Source: an uncultured Micrococcaceae bacterium (GTDB lineage Bacteria > Actinomycetota > Actinomycetes > Actinomycetales > Micrococcaceae). From it: a stretch of DNA of 5,554 nt. The DNA lies in the NCBI GenBank assembly GCA_937896705.1, contig CALBOC010000235.1, forward strand, positions 1-5,554, in the 5' to 3' direction. A program made the position numbers and the translations under genes. The notes beneath the pieces are model-generated. The model was given only the letters and a program-made list of their open reading frames with translations. It made no database searches and was not told the DNA's origin. Positions 1 through 5,417 of the stretch are shown here, piece after piece (the stretch's first letter is position 1; each line of letters opens with the position of its first letter).

Positions 1-1202
1 GCGACCGACATGGCAGCCAACAGGGCGACAGCGAGGCCATTGAGGCGGGCTCGTGATTGCGTGAGCTGCAAGCGCCGGTCGAGGAGTTTTTGCCAGGTGT
101 CCAGCAGCGGTGTTTCAGCACCGTAAGCTCGCAGAGTGCTCATCCCATCGATGCTATCTACTAAGAGTGTGGACGAATCGGCGGTGACCAAAATTTCTTC
201 CCGTCGTAGGTTTGCGCTGCGTCGGGCGATGAGTCCAGACACGACCAAACACACCACAATCATGCCCGCGGTGGCCCCGGCTAATGCCGGTGCGATGACC
301 CACAGGGCAATGAGGTAGCCGACGGTCAGCAGCGCATCGAGACCGGCCCCCAGCAGGGTCACGCTCAACAAGGCGTGGATAGCGTGCGCTGACTCGACTC
401 TGCCAAAGAGGTCCCCGACGGAACGACGATCGAAGAACTTTAAGGTTCGAGAAAACAGGGTGGTGGCCACGGACGTGCTGAGCTTGCCGGCCATCCGACG
501 TTGAAGGGTCGCCAATGTCCAATCGCGCGCCAATGTCAGGAGGCCTACGACGCATGCAAGAGCCACCCCGATTGCCAGCCAGCGATGTGAATCCACCTCA
601 TCGGCGACCAGTGCATCAACGATGAATGCGGTGGTGACCGGCACGGCCAGGCCCCCGACGGCGAGTAAGACCGATAACGCTCCTGCTGCGGTTAGCGCGC
701 TCCGCACGGACCGCAGCAGAGCGCCTAACACCTTCGGCGGGTTAGTCGGATTAGCACGCAGTTGTGGTTCAAGAATCGTCGGTGTGGTTGACTCATCGGT
801 GGCACCCATGAACAGCACAAGCCCGCTGGTTTCTACGGCTAGCTGCTGCCGGGTCATGCGACGGCGTCCCACGGCCGGGTCCATGATCTCAACATAGTGA
901 GCACGCACCCGGTCGACGATCACGTAGTGCTGCCGGGATAGATGCAGTAGCAACGGAAGCGGCAATTCGTTGATGCGCGACGCGAGCAATTTTGGGTCGA
1001 CGAGTTGAGCCTGCAGGGGAAGACCCCAGCGTTGGCCGGTCTGGCGAATGAGCATTCCGGAGGAGCCGTCTCGGCCGGGATCCATATCGGTGCGGAGATC
1101 GATGAGATTTACGCCTATTCCCTGCCACCGTAATAGCGCGGTCAAACAGGCGGGGCCACAGTCGGTTTCGGCGGTTTGCAGCACAATCGGCACGCGAGGC
1201 AT
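1..1202 (-). CDS. Peptidase-containing ABC transporter (C39 peptidase plus membrane domain), 3' end outside the window
   Basis: Bifunctional exporter that cleaves double-glycine leaders and pumps the released core peptide across the membrane. The frame is open from ATG at 1202 to the window edge, giving 400 codons. Residues 1-130 match peptidase C39: Q9 (oxyanion hole), C15 in the DCGPAC signature, H92 in QHYVIVD and D108 in MDPAVG, so the catalytic set is intact. A linker follows, then an ABC exporter membrane domain from about residue 158 with several hydrophobic segments, the FFDRRSVGDLFGRV pattern near residues 255-270 and the SIDGMSTLRAYGAE pattern near 355. The ATPase domain would lie beyond position 1. 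The start is supported by AAGGA six bases upstream and by the usual C39 N-terminus. It follows three double-glycine peptide genes on the same strand, which are its obvious substrates. The family is secure; which peptides it processes is inferred. Confidence 0.93.
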   Translation of the reverse strand, partial: MPRVPIVLQTAETDCGPACLTALLRWQGIGVNLIDLRTDMDPGRDGSSGMLIRQTGQRWGLPLQAQLVDPKLLASRINELPLPLLLHLSRQHYVIVDRVRAHYVEIMDPAVGRRRMTRQQLAVETSGLVLFMGATDESTTPTILEPQLRANPTNPPKVLGALLRSVRSALTAAGALSVLLAVGGLAVPVTTAFIVDALVADEVDSHRWLAIGVALACVVGLLTLARDWTLATLQRRMAGKLSTSVATTLFSRTLKFFDRRSVGDLFGRVESAHAIHALLSVTLLGAGLDALLTVGYLIALWVIAPALAGATAGMIVVCLVVSGLIARRSANLRREEILVTADSSTLLVDSIDGMSTLRAYGAETPLLDTWQKLLDRRLQLTQSRARLNGLAVALLAAMSV

Positions 1203-1242
1203 GAAGGTTCCTTACTGGACGGCAAAATGATAAGAGTGTAAA

Positions 1243-1295
1243 CGCAGCTGGTTTCACGGGTCGAGCATACGGCGAGGCCCGTGAAGCCAACTGCG
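1243..1295 (-). terminator. Strong hairpin between the peptide genes and the transporter gene; possible attenuator
   Basis: Arms at 1243-1260 and 1278-1295 are inverted repeats matching at 16 of 18 positions. In the minus-strand RNA one of the two exceptions is a U-G wobble and the other a C-A mismatch, leaving a 17-base loop that can form three further UCG/CGA pairs. The stem is followed in the direction of transcription by a U-rich but interrupted stretch (about 1220-1242). It sits about 50 bases past the last peptide stop codon and about 40 bases before the transporter start. The likely roles are partial termination, so that the small peptides are made in excess of the transporter, or 3'-end protection of a short peptide mRNA. 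The structure is seen; the function is inferred. Confidence 0.55.
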
Positions 1296-1344
1296 CTCGT
1301 GATCGGCCCGGTTTGCAGGGGCCTAGCGGCGATGATTGTTCTTC

Positions 1345-1500
1345 CTACTCCACGTGTACTGGAGGCCAGGGTTTGAAGCGATCCTCCCACGGAAAACGAG
1401 GGATGCAGCCATCGCGGACACCACCGTGAAAGTGAGCCAAATCGGTATCATTGAGTTCTCGGCCTAATCGGGCCGGTCGTGATTGAAACTGATGGGTCAT
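1345..1500 (-). CDS. Double-glycine leader peptide precursor, third of three (Pro/Trp-rich core)
   Basis: A 51-residue precursor for a secreted peptide. Its leader ends LGRELNDTDLAHFHGG (residues 12-27), aligning without gaps with the leaders of the two upstream peptide genes, so C39 cleavage after G27 is predicted. The released core would be 24 residues, residues 28-51, with a single cysteine at 32, two Trp, five Pro, and basic and acidic residues about balanced. It does not resemble the other two cores. The ATG overlaps the stop codon of the preceding gene by 4 bases (ATGA), and AAAGGAG lies ten bases upstream inside that gene, so translation is probably coupled and independently initiated. 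It was found by reading the minus strand directly, since it is very short. The precursor nature is well supported by leader and context. Activity is unknown: it could be a bacteriocin subunit, a pheromone or a helper peptide. The lone cysteine would allow dimer formation or modification. Confidence 0.82.
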   Translation of the reverse strand: MTHQFQSRPARLGRELNDTDLAHFHGGVRDGCIPRFPWEDRFKPWPPVHVE

Positions 1501-1667
1501 TTGACCTGCACTCCTTTACAGTCACCCTCGTATTTGACGCTAGTACTACCGTCTCTATGGACCGTGATGGTCACTGTGCACTTGCCACCGGAGAAGCTGG
1601 CTAACTCAGCGTCATGCAGCGGACGGCCCAGCGCGACCGGATTCACGGGCTTGGTCGAGGGGCTCAT
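1497..1667 (-). CDS. Double-glycine leader peptide precursor, second of three (two-cysteine core)
   Basis: A 56-residue precursor. The leader segment LGRPLHDAELASFSGG (residues 13-28) is the shared recognition motif, and cleavage after G28 would release a 28-residue core. The core begins KC, shows strong polar/hydrophobic alternation (TVTITV, residues 31-36), then a turn-like RDGS, a second strand and C50. Cysteines 30 and 50 are placed to close a disulfide across a beta hairpin. Net charge of the core is slightly positive. It is a paralog of the first peptide (CTV/CTI start, EGDC/EGNC before the second cysteine). Start chosen: ATG at 1667, which overlaps the stop of the first peptide gene by 4 bases (ATGA). 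Only AAGG directly against the ATG precedes it, so initiation probably depends on coupling. The same frame stays open upstream to 1916 across the first peptide gene; I regard that extension as spurious. Function beyond a secreted peptide is not known. Confidence 0.85.
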   Translation of the reverse strand: MSPSTKPVNPVALGRPLHDAELASFSGGKCTVTITVHRDGSTSVKYEGDCKGVQVK

Positions 1668-1834
1668 CCTTGCACCGTGACATTGATGTTGACACCGCTG
1701 CAGTTGCCTTCGGTGGTAATCTTCGTGTCGCCACTGATGCGGTTGATTCGGATCGTACAGCTTTTCCCGCCGTGGAAGGCTGACAATTCCTCGTCCGTGA
1801 GGATACGGCCGAGGGTGAAAGTAGGGGTGTTCAT
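1664..1834 (-). CDS. Double-glycine leader peptide precursor, first of three (two-cysteine core)
   Basis: A 56-residue precursor at the head of the peptide operon. The leader motif LGRILTDEELSAFHGG occupies residues 8-23, and cleavage after G23 would leave a 33-residue core. The core starts KSC, has alternating strand-like residues (CTIRIN), a SGD turn, a second strand and C45 in EGNC, then a tail of alternating V/I and N/T. Cysteines 26 and 45 correspond to those of the second peptide, suggesting a disulfide-closed beta hairpin. ATG at 1834 was chosen because AAAGGAG lies six bases upstream. An in-frame ATG at 1867 would add 11 residues but has no comparable ribosome site. The stop codon overlaps the next ATG (ATGA). 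Known double-glycine families include class II bacteriocins and peptide pheromones; I do not recognise this one. It could be half of a two-peptide bacteriocin with its paralog, but that is inference. Confidence 0.87.
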   Translation of the reverse strand: MNTPTFTLGRILTDEELSAFHGGKSCTIRINRISGDTKITTEGNCSGVNINVTVQG

Positions 1835-1906
1835 GGTGTTCTCCTTTGGTGAGGTGTCGGAGGCCATGTGCCTTCGATCTGGTACCCATTGTTGTTGGAG
1901 AACACC
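1835..1906 (-). promoter_or_regulatory. Inverted repeat that can mask the ribosome site of the first peptide gene
   Basis: The arms 1835-1844 and 1897-1906 are perfect 10-base reverse complements, 52 bases apart. In the minus-strand mRNA the upstream arm reads GGUGUUCUCC and the downstream arm GGAGAACACC. The downstream arm contains the GGAG of the Shine-Dalgarno and runs right up to the ATG of the first peptide gene, so pairing would hide the ribosome site of the whole coupled peptide set. The pairing is a direct sequence observation. The control role is inference, with a trigger such as RNA-binding protein, processing or temperature undetermined. The remaining gap up to the aconitase stop (1907-1997) shows no convincing promoter hexamers or terminator that I can defend. 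Confidence 0.5.
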
Positions 1907-1997
1907 TGCTGAACATCAGCCGTGGGCGGGGTTAGAGGTCATCAATTTGCGGTAGTTGAACCAGCCTAGGGGATGACGTGTGAGCATCGGAAGTGGG

Positions 1998-3983
1998 TTA
2001 GCCTTCGGGCTGGATTGGTCGGATCTCTTCTTCGGGAGTCTCTGCGGCACCGGCTTTTTCAGCGGCGCGGTGTGGGATGCGGCCACCAGCTAAGACCATC
2101 TCGACCTGACGCTCGGACAACCGGTGCCGCAGCGTGAGCTCTTCGCCATTGAGGTCAGCGGTGATCGTGGAACCCTGCTTCAGGGCCTCATGGAGACCGG
2201 TGAGGCGCAGCACATCGTCTTGATTGAGCCGGTCGTAGTCTTCAGGGTTTTCAAACTCGAGGGCCAACACCCCGAAGTTGGCGAGGTTTTGCCAGTGAAT
2301 GCGCGCAAACGATTTCGCCACGACCACGCGCAGGCCAAGATACCGGGGCGCGATGACGGCGTGTTCTCGCGATGAACCTTGCCCGTAGTTGTCCCCGCCA
2401 ATGATGGCATGCTCACCAGAGTTTTCTGCGGCCCGTGTGGGGTAGGTGTCATCGACCTGGATGTAGACGAATTCGGCCATCTTGGGGATGTTGCTGCGAA
2501 ACGGCAGCACGCGTGAACCGGCCGGCATGATTTCATCGGTTGAGACGTTATCGCCGACTTTAAGTAGCACGGGCACTTCAAGTTCATCGGGGAGATCGTC
2601 GAACTCCGGTAGGGATTCGATGTTGTGGCCTTTGACCAGTTCGACTCGTTGGGCCTCTTCCTCGTCCAACGGCGGCAGCAGCATGTCATTGTTGACGCTG
2701 TATTGTTTTGGCAGCTGGAAGCTGGGGTATTCCATGTCCAGCTCGCGCGGGTCGGTGATCTTGCCGGTCAGTGCTGCGGCTGCTGCGGTTTCGGGTGAAC
2801 ATAACCAGACGGCGTCTTCGTCGGTACCCGAGCGCCCGGGGAAGTTTCGCGGCATCGTGCGCAAGCTGTTGCGGCCGATCGCGGGGGCTTGGCCCATCCC
2901 GATACACCCCATACAGCCAGATTGGTGCAGGCGAGCGCCGGAACTCAGCAGCTCAAAGGTCCAGCCGCCCTTGGTGAGGTCCATCAGGATCTCACGAGAG
3001 GTGGGGTTGATATCCAGGGAGACTTGGTCGTGTGTTTGGCGGCCGCGGAGAATTTCTGCCACGATCGCGAAATCGCGTAGCCCCGGATTCGCAGACGACC
3101 CTACGACGACTTGAAAAACGTCTTCTCCAGCGGCTTCGCGCACCGGGATGACGTTGCCCGGTGAGGAGGGGTAGGCGATGAGCGGTTCGAGTTCGGATAA
3201 ATTGATGCGCTCATGCACGTCGTAGGTTGCGCCCTCATCGGCCGTCAGCTCGGTGAAATCTTCGGGGCGTCCGACGGCTTCGAAGAATTCTCGGGTCACA
3301 TCATCGGCCGGGAAGACACTGGTGGTCGCGCCCAGTTCGGCGCCCATATTGGCAATGACGTGGCGGTCCATGGCGGTCAGATGTTTCAAACCGTCGCCGT
3401 AGTACTCCACAACGCGCCCGGTGCCGCCTTTGACTCCGTGGCGGCGCAACATCTCGAGGATGACATCTTTGGCTGAGACCCAGTCGGGAAGTTGACCGGT
3501 GAGTTCCACACCCCAGACTTCGGGCATCTGCACGTAGAGCGGGTCACCGGCCATGGCCATCGCGATCTCTAACCCGCCGGCGCCGATGGCCAACATGCCG
3601 ATGGCCCCGGCGGCACACGTGTGGGAGTCGGAGCCGATCATGGTGACACCGGGTCGACCGAATCTGGCCTGGTGGACCGGGTGGGAGACGCCGTTGCCGG
3701 GCTTGGAAAACCAGAGGCCGTAGCGTTGGGCGGCAGACTGCAAAAACTGGTGATCTTCGGGGTTCTTCGCATCGGTTTGCAGCAGGTTGTGGTCCACGTA
3801 TTGAACCGATAATTCGGTCTGAATGCGATCCAGGCCCAAAGCTTCGAGTTCGAGCATCACCATCGTGCCCGTGGCATCCTGGGTCAGAGTCTGGTCGATG
3901 CGCAGTCCGATTTCATGGCCCGGCTCTGCGGTGCCATTGACCAGGTGACTATGGATGAGTTTTTCTGTCACGTTGTGTGCCAT
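1998..3983 (-). CDS. Aconitate hydratase, short (about 660-residue) type
   Basis: Cytoplasmic [4Fe-4S] enzyme interconverting citrate and isocitrate through cis-aconitate in the TCA cycle. Seen in the 661-residue product: the N-terminal TLTQDATGTM segment (residues 32-41), GSDSHTCAAGA (117-127) with the first cluster cysteine C123, and SGCMGC with C357 and C360, which completes the three cluster ligands. A linker follows at about 430-465, then the swivel domain with DNVSTDEIMPAG (478-489) and the substrate loop GDNYGQGSSREHA (530-542). At 661 residues it is far shorter than the roughly 900-residue AcnA, and it matches the smaller aconitase class typified by an Aquifex protein. ATG at 3983 gives the usual MAHNVTEKL-like start with GGA eight bases upstream; a GTG at 4037 would add 18 unconserved residues. 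It could in principle act on a related 2-hydroxy acid (homoaconitase-like), but the context favours aconitase. The symbol is withheld because acn naming differs for this class. Confidence 0.93.
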   Translation of the reverse strand: MAHNVTEKLIHSHLVNGTAEPGHEIGLRIDQTLTQDATGTMVMLELEALGLDRIQTELSVQYVDHNLLQTDAKNPEDHQFLQSAAQRYGLWFSKPGNGVSHPVHQARFGRPGVTMIGSDSHTCAAGAIGMLAIGAGGLEIAMAMAGDPLYVQMPEVWGVELTGQLPDWVSAKDVILEMLRRHGVKGGTGRVVEYYGDGLKHLTAMDRHVIANMGAELGATTSVFPADDVTREFFEAVGRPEDFTELTADEGATYDVHERINLSELEPLIAYPSSPGNVIPVREAAGEDVFQVVVGSSANPGLRDFAIVAEILRGRQTHDQVSLDINPTSREILMDLTKGGWTFELLSSGARLHQSGCMGCIGMGQAPAIGRNSLRTMPRNFPGRSGTDEDAVWLCSPETAAAAALTGKITDPRELDMEYPSFQLPKQYSVNNDMLLPPLDEEEAQRVELVKGHNIESLPEFDDLPDELEVPVLLKVGDNVSTDEIMPAGSRVLPFRSNIPKMAEFVYIQVDDTYPTRAAENSGEHAIIGGDNYGQGSSREHAVIAPRYLGLRVVVAKSFARIHWQNLANFGVLALEFENPEDYDRLNQDDVLRLTGLHEALKQGSTITADLNGEELTLRHRLSERQVEMVLAGGRIPHRAAEKAGAAETPEEEIRPIQPEG

Positions 3984-4105
3984 CGTTGACATCCAATTCT
4001 TGCCGGTATTCAAGGGCAGTGGGGTACTGATGGGCACTTTCTAACCTAGGCGCAACGGCCCTGGTTGGCTAGGCATTGTTCACAGGTTTAGCGCAACGGA
4101 CCGGC

Positions 4106-4558
4106 CTAATCGGGGGTTTCGCTGATCGGGTACTCCGGAGGGGGTCCAAGCTTGAAGGTGCGCCCCGAGATGCGCTCAACGTCGATGGCGATGACGTCGG
4201 GTTTATGCTCGGCAATCCAGGCGGTCAGCCCCGTGGATTCGACCAACTGCAATTCGTCTGGGTATTGGACTTGCCGAGCCGTGCCGTACAGGATCGCGCT
4301 GGTGGCGGTGTCGGTTTCCACGAGGTCCGTTTCGAGGGCGAGCGGTGAGCCGACCGCGGTGGCGAATAACTTATTGCCCGCTGACGCCCGAATATAGGCC
4401 ACGACATCGTCGTCGGAGCGGGCGTGGATGACATAGTTGACCGGAAAAATGTCGGGGCTGCCATTGATCGATATAGCCAGCCGGCCAAGAGGCTGCTCGG
4501 ACAGGAATTTAAGGGTATCGGCTGTGCTGAGCTGAGTGACGGGGTTTACGGTGTCCAT
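4106..4558 (-). CDS. Pyridoxamine 5'-phosphate oxidase-like split-barrel protein
   Basis: A 150-residue protein of the FMN-binding split beta-barrel superfamily, most like the Pyridox_ox_2 type. It shows the expected order: a helix with LKFLSEQPLGRLAISINGSPDIFPVNYVIH (split here as residues 17-30 and 31-46), then a VAYIRASAGNKLFA block (53-66) for flavin phosphate contact, then SPLALETDLVE and the ILYGTARQV strand. Members bind FMN, F420 or haem, and many have no assigned substrate, so no reaction is claimed; the context does not identify one. ATG at 4558 was chosen because GGAAG lies ten bases upstream and the frame opens there with a normal start for the family. It lies about 120 bases before the aconitase and 84 bases after the RraA gene, all on one strand, so co-transcription is possible. 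A short direct repeat, GCGCAACGG, occurs twice just beyond its stop (4050-4058 and 4091-4099), of unknown meaning. Confidence 0.82.
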   Translation of the reverse strand: MDTVNPVTQLSTADTLKFLSEQPLGRLAISINGSPDIFPVNYVIHARSDDDVVAYIRASAGNKLFATAVGSPLALETDLVETDTATSAILYGTARQVQYPDELQLVESTGLTAWIAEHKPDVIAIDVERISGRTFKLGPPPEYPISETPD

Positions 4559-4642
4559 GATGTGCTCGCTTCCATGTGATCACGCTCGGAAGGACAGGTT
4601 GTGACCTTTACCCTAGTCTGCCGTGCAAGTCCCGGCTAGAAG

Positions 4643-5143
4643 CTAGGGGAGCGGTTGGATATCGCGGGCATCAACGATCACCCCGTCCTCATCGGCGTAG
4701 ACCATGGCGCCGGGAATGAATTCGACGTTGTGGATGGTCACCGGTATGTCGCGAACACCAACGCCGTCTTTGGCGGACTTGCGCGGATTTGACCCCAGGG
4801 CTTTGACACCAAGCGGTAGCGCGTTGATCTCGTGACGATCCCGGACCGCACCGTGGATGATCACCCCGGCCCAGCCGTTGTCAGCAAAAGCTTGGGCGAT
4901 GTTGCCGCCCATCAGCGCGCTGTGCAAACTCCCACCACCATCGACCACCAACACCTGGCCGCCACCGGGTTCGTTTGCGATAGCTTTGACCAGGCCGTTA
5001 TCGTGCAGACACGAAACGGTACGAATGCGGCCGTGGAACTGGCGGTGCGCGCCGAGGCTTTCCAGTTGCAGATCCAGGGAGGCGACGTCGTGTTCAGCGG
5101 CGTCGTATATGTCAGAGGTGTAGAAAATTTCGCGCGATGTCAT
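4643..5143 (-). CDS. rraA: RraA-family protein (RNase regulator-like / 4-hydroxy-4-methyl-2-oxoglutarate aldolase-like)
   Basis: A 166-residue member of the RraA/HMG-aldolase fold. The hallmark stretch is VVDGGGSLHSALMGGN (residues 66-81) followed by VIIHGAVRDRHEI (94-106). This gives G80-x20-R101-D102-x2-E105, where catalytic aldolases commonly carry an acidic residue at the position of G80. Proteins of this family either inhibit RNase E (Escherichia coli RraA) or, with a divalent metal, cleave 4-hydroxy-4-methyl-2-oxoglutarate and decarboxylate oxaloacetate. R101 and D102 are present. The length and the LVKAIANEPGGGQVLVVDGGGS segment (read in two parts, 51-62 and 63-72) fit the RraA subgroup best. 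ATG at 5143 has only a weak AGAG ribosome site, but the MTSREIFYTSDIYDA start is typical. It lies upstream of the flavoprotein and aconitase genes on the same strand. The family is certain; the biochemical role is not. Confidence 0.88.
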   Translation of the reverse strand: MTSREIFYTSDIYDAAEHDVASLDLQLESLGAHRQFHGRIRTVSCLHDNGLVKAIANEPGGGQVLVVDGGGSLHSALMGGNIAQAFADNGWAGVIIHGAVRDRHEINALPLGVKALGSNPRKSAKDGVGVRDIPVTIHNVEFIPGAMVYADEDGVIVDARDIQPLP

Positions 5144-5185
5144 GTGCTCTAGCGTAATGACCGAGGTGGCCGGTGGATAGCATGA

Positions 5186-5217
5186 ATGTGCCGCGGTCCC
5201 GAAGAACCGCGGCGCAT
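5186..5217 (-). terminator. GC-rich hairpin after the 38-codon small ORF
   Basis: Arms 5186-5197 and 5206-5217 are reverse complements at 11 of 12 positions, the exception being a G-U or C-A type pair depending on strand, around an 8-base loop. The core GCCGCGGT/ACCGCGGC is perfect. It lies about 20 bases past the small ORF stop and 43 bases before the rraA start. No U-run follows on the minus strand, which is common for GC-rich bacteria, so it is a plausible terminator or attenuator separating the heat shock unit from rraA. Confidence 0.55.
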
Positions 5218-5237
5218 CTCCCCAAGAGCCTTATGGA

Positions 5238-5354
5238 TTAGCAGGGTGTCTCAGACACCTGGACCCAATCGAACTCCAGCTCGTCATCTGGCACCTGAAG
5301 TGGTGGGGTGCCAGGGGTAGGGGTCAGGAAATTGAAAAGGGTGGTTTTTCTCAT
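5238..5354 (-). CDS. Small 38-residue peptide of unknown function, C-terminal cysteine
   Basis: A 38-codon ORF too short for usual gene calling, preceded by a near-ideal ribosome site (AAGGAGG at 5364-5370, nine bases before ATG at 5354). The product begins MRKTTLFNFL, continues with a Thr/Pro/Gly stretch TPTPGTPP (residues 11-18), then an acidic part PDDELEFDW (22-30), and ends VQVSETPC with its only cysteine as the last residue. It contains no double-glycine site, no hydrophobic export segment of useful length and no motif I recognise. A small N-terminus, an acidic mid-part and a C-terminal Ser/Thr/Cys tail are the look of a RiPP precursor, but no modification enzyme is visible nearby; a leader or toxin-like peptide is equally possible. 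It follows the heat shock gene by 63 bases with a 7-bp hairpin between, and a hairpin follows it. Its reality rests on the strong ribosome site and placement. Confidence 0.6.
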   Translation of the reverse strand: MRKTTLFNFLTPTPGTPPLQVPDDELEFDWVQVSETPC

Positions 5355-5386
5355 TTTCAGGTGCCTCCTTTCGGAACATAACGGGT

Positions 5387-5405
5387 GAACTCGTGGCCCG
5401 AGTTC
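5387..5405 (-). terminator. Short hairpin just after the Hsp20 gene
   Basis: GAACTCG (5387-5393) and CGAGTTC (5399-5405) are perfect 7-base complements with a 5-base loop, 12 bases past the Hsp20 stop. No U-run follows. It could be a weak terminator or a processing point between Hsp20 and the small ORF; the placement is suggestive only. Confidence 0.35.
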
Positions 5406-5417
5406 GGGGTAGATGCG

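Noticed and set aside
154..555. Minus-strand 133-codon open frame
   Set aside because: It is an Arg-rich shadow of the transporter membrane domain, which is continuous in another minus-strand frame from 1202 to 1.
1142..1390. Minus-strand 82-codon open frame covering the gap before the transporter
   Set aside because: It overlaps both the third peptide gene and the C39 start in another frame, has no ribosome site of note, and shows no domain; the gap is better explained by the hairpin.
1461..1472. 12-base string GGCCTAATCGGG repeated at 4103-4114
   Set aside because: Only two copies, both in unrelated coding sequence, with no flanking symmetry; probably chance.
1497..1916. A 139-codon open frame running across the first peptide gene and into the second peptide in frame
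   Set aside because: Its first 80 or so codons are a His/Arg-rich out-of-frame reading of the 5' UTR and the first peptide gene. Only its last 56 codons, from the ATG at 1667, have leader and core character.
2482..3114. Plus-strand 210-codon open frame opposite aconitase
   Set aside because: Ser/Arg-rich, low-complexity antisense reading of a well-conserved enzyme gene; typical of shadows in GC-rich coding DNA.
3984..4037. GTG start adding 18 residues to aconitase
   Set aside because: No ribosome site, only one codon after an in-frame stop, and the extra residues do not look like the family N-terminus.
4045..4073. CCTAG...CTAGG short inverted repeat between the flavoprotein and aconitase genes
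   Set aside because: Only five pairs with a long loop and no U-run; too weak to call a terminator.
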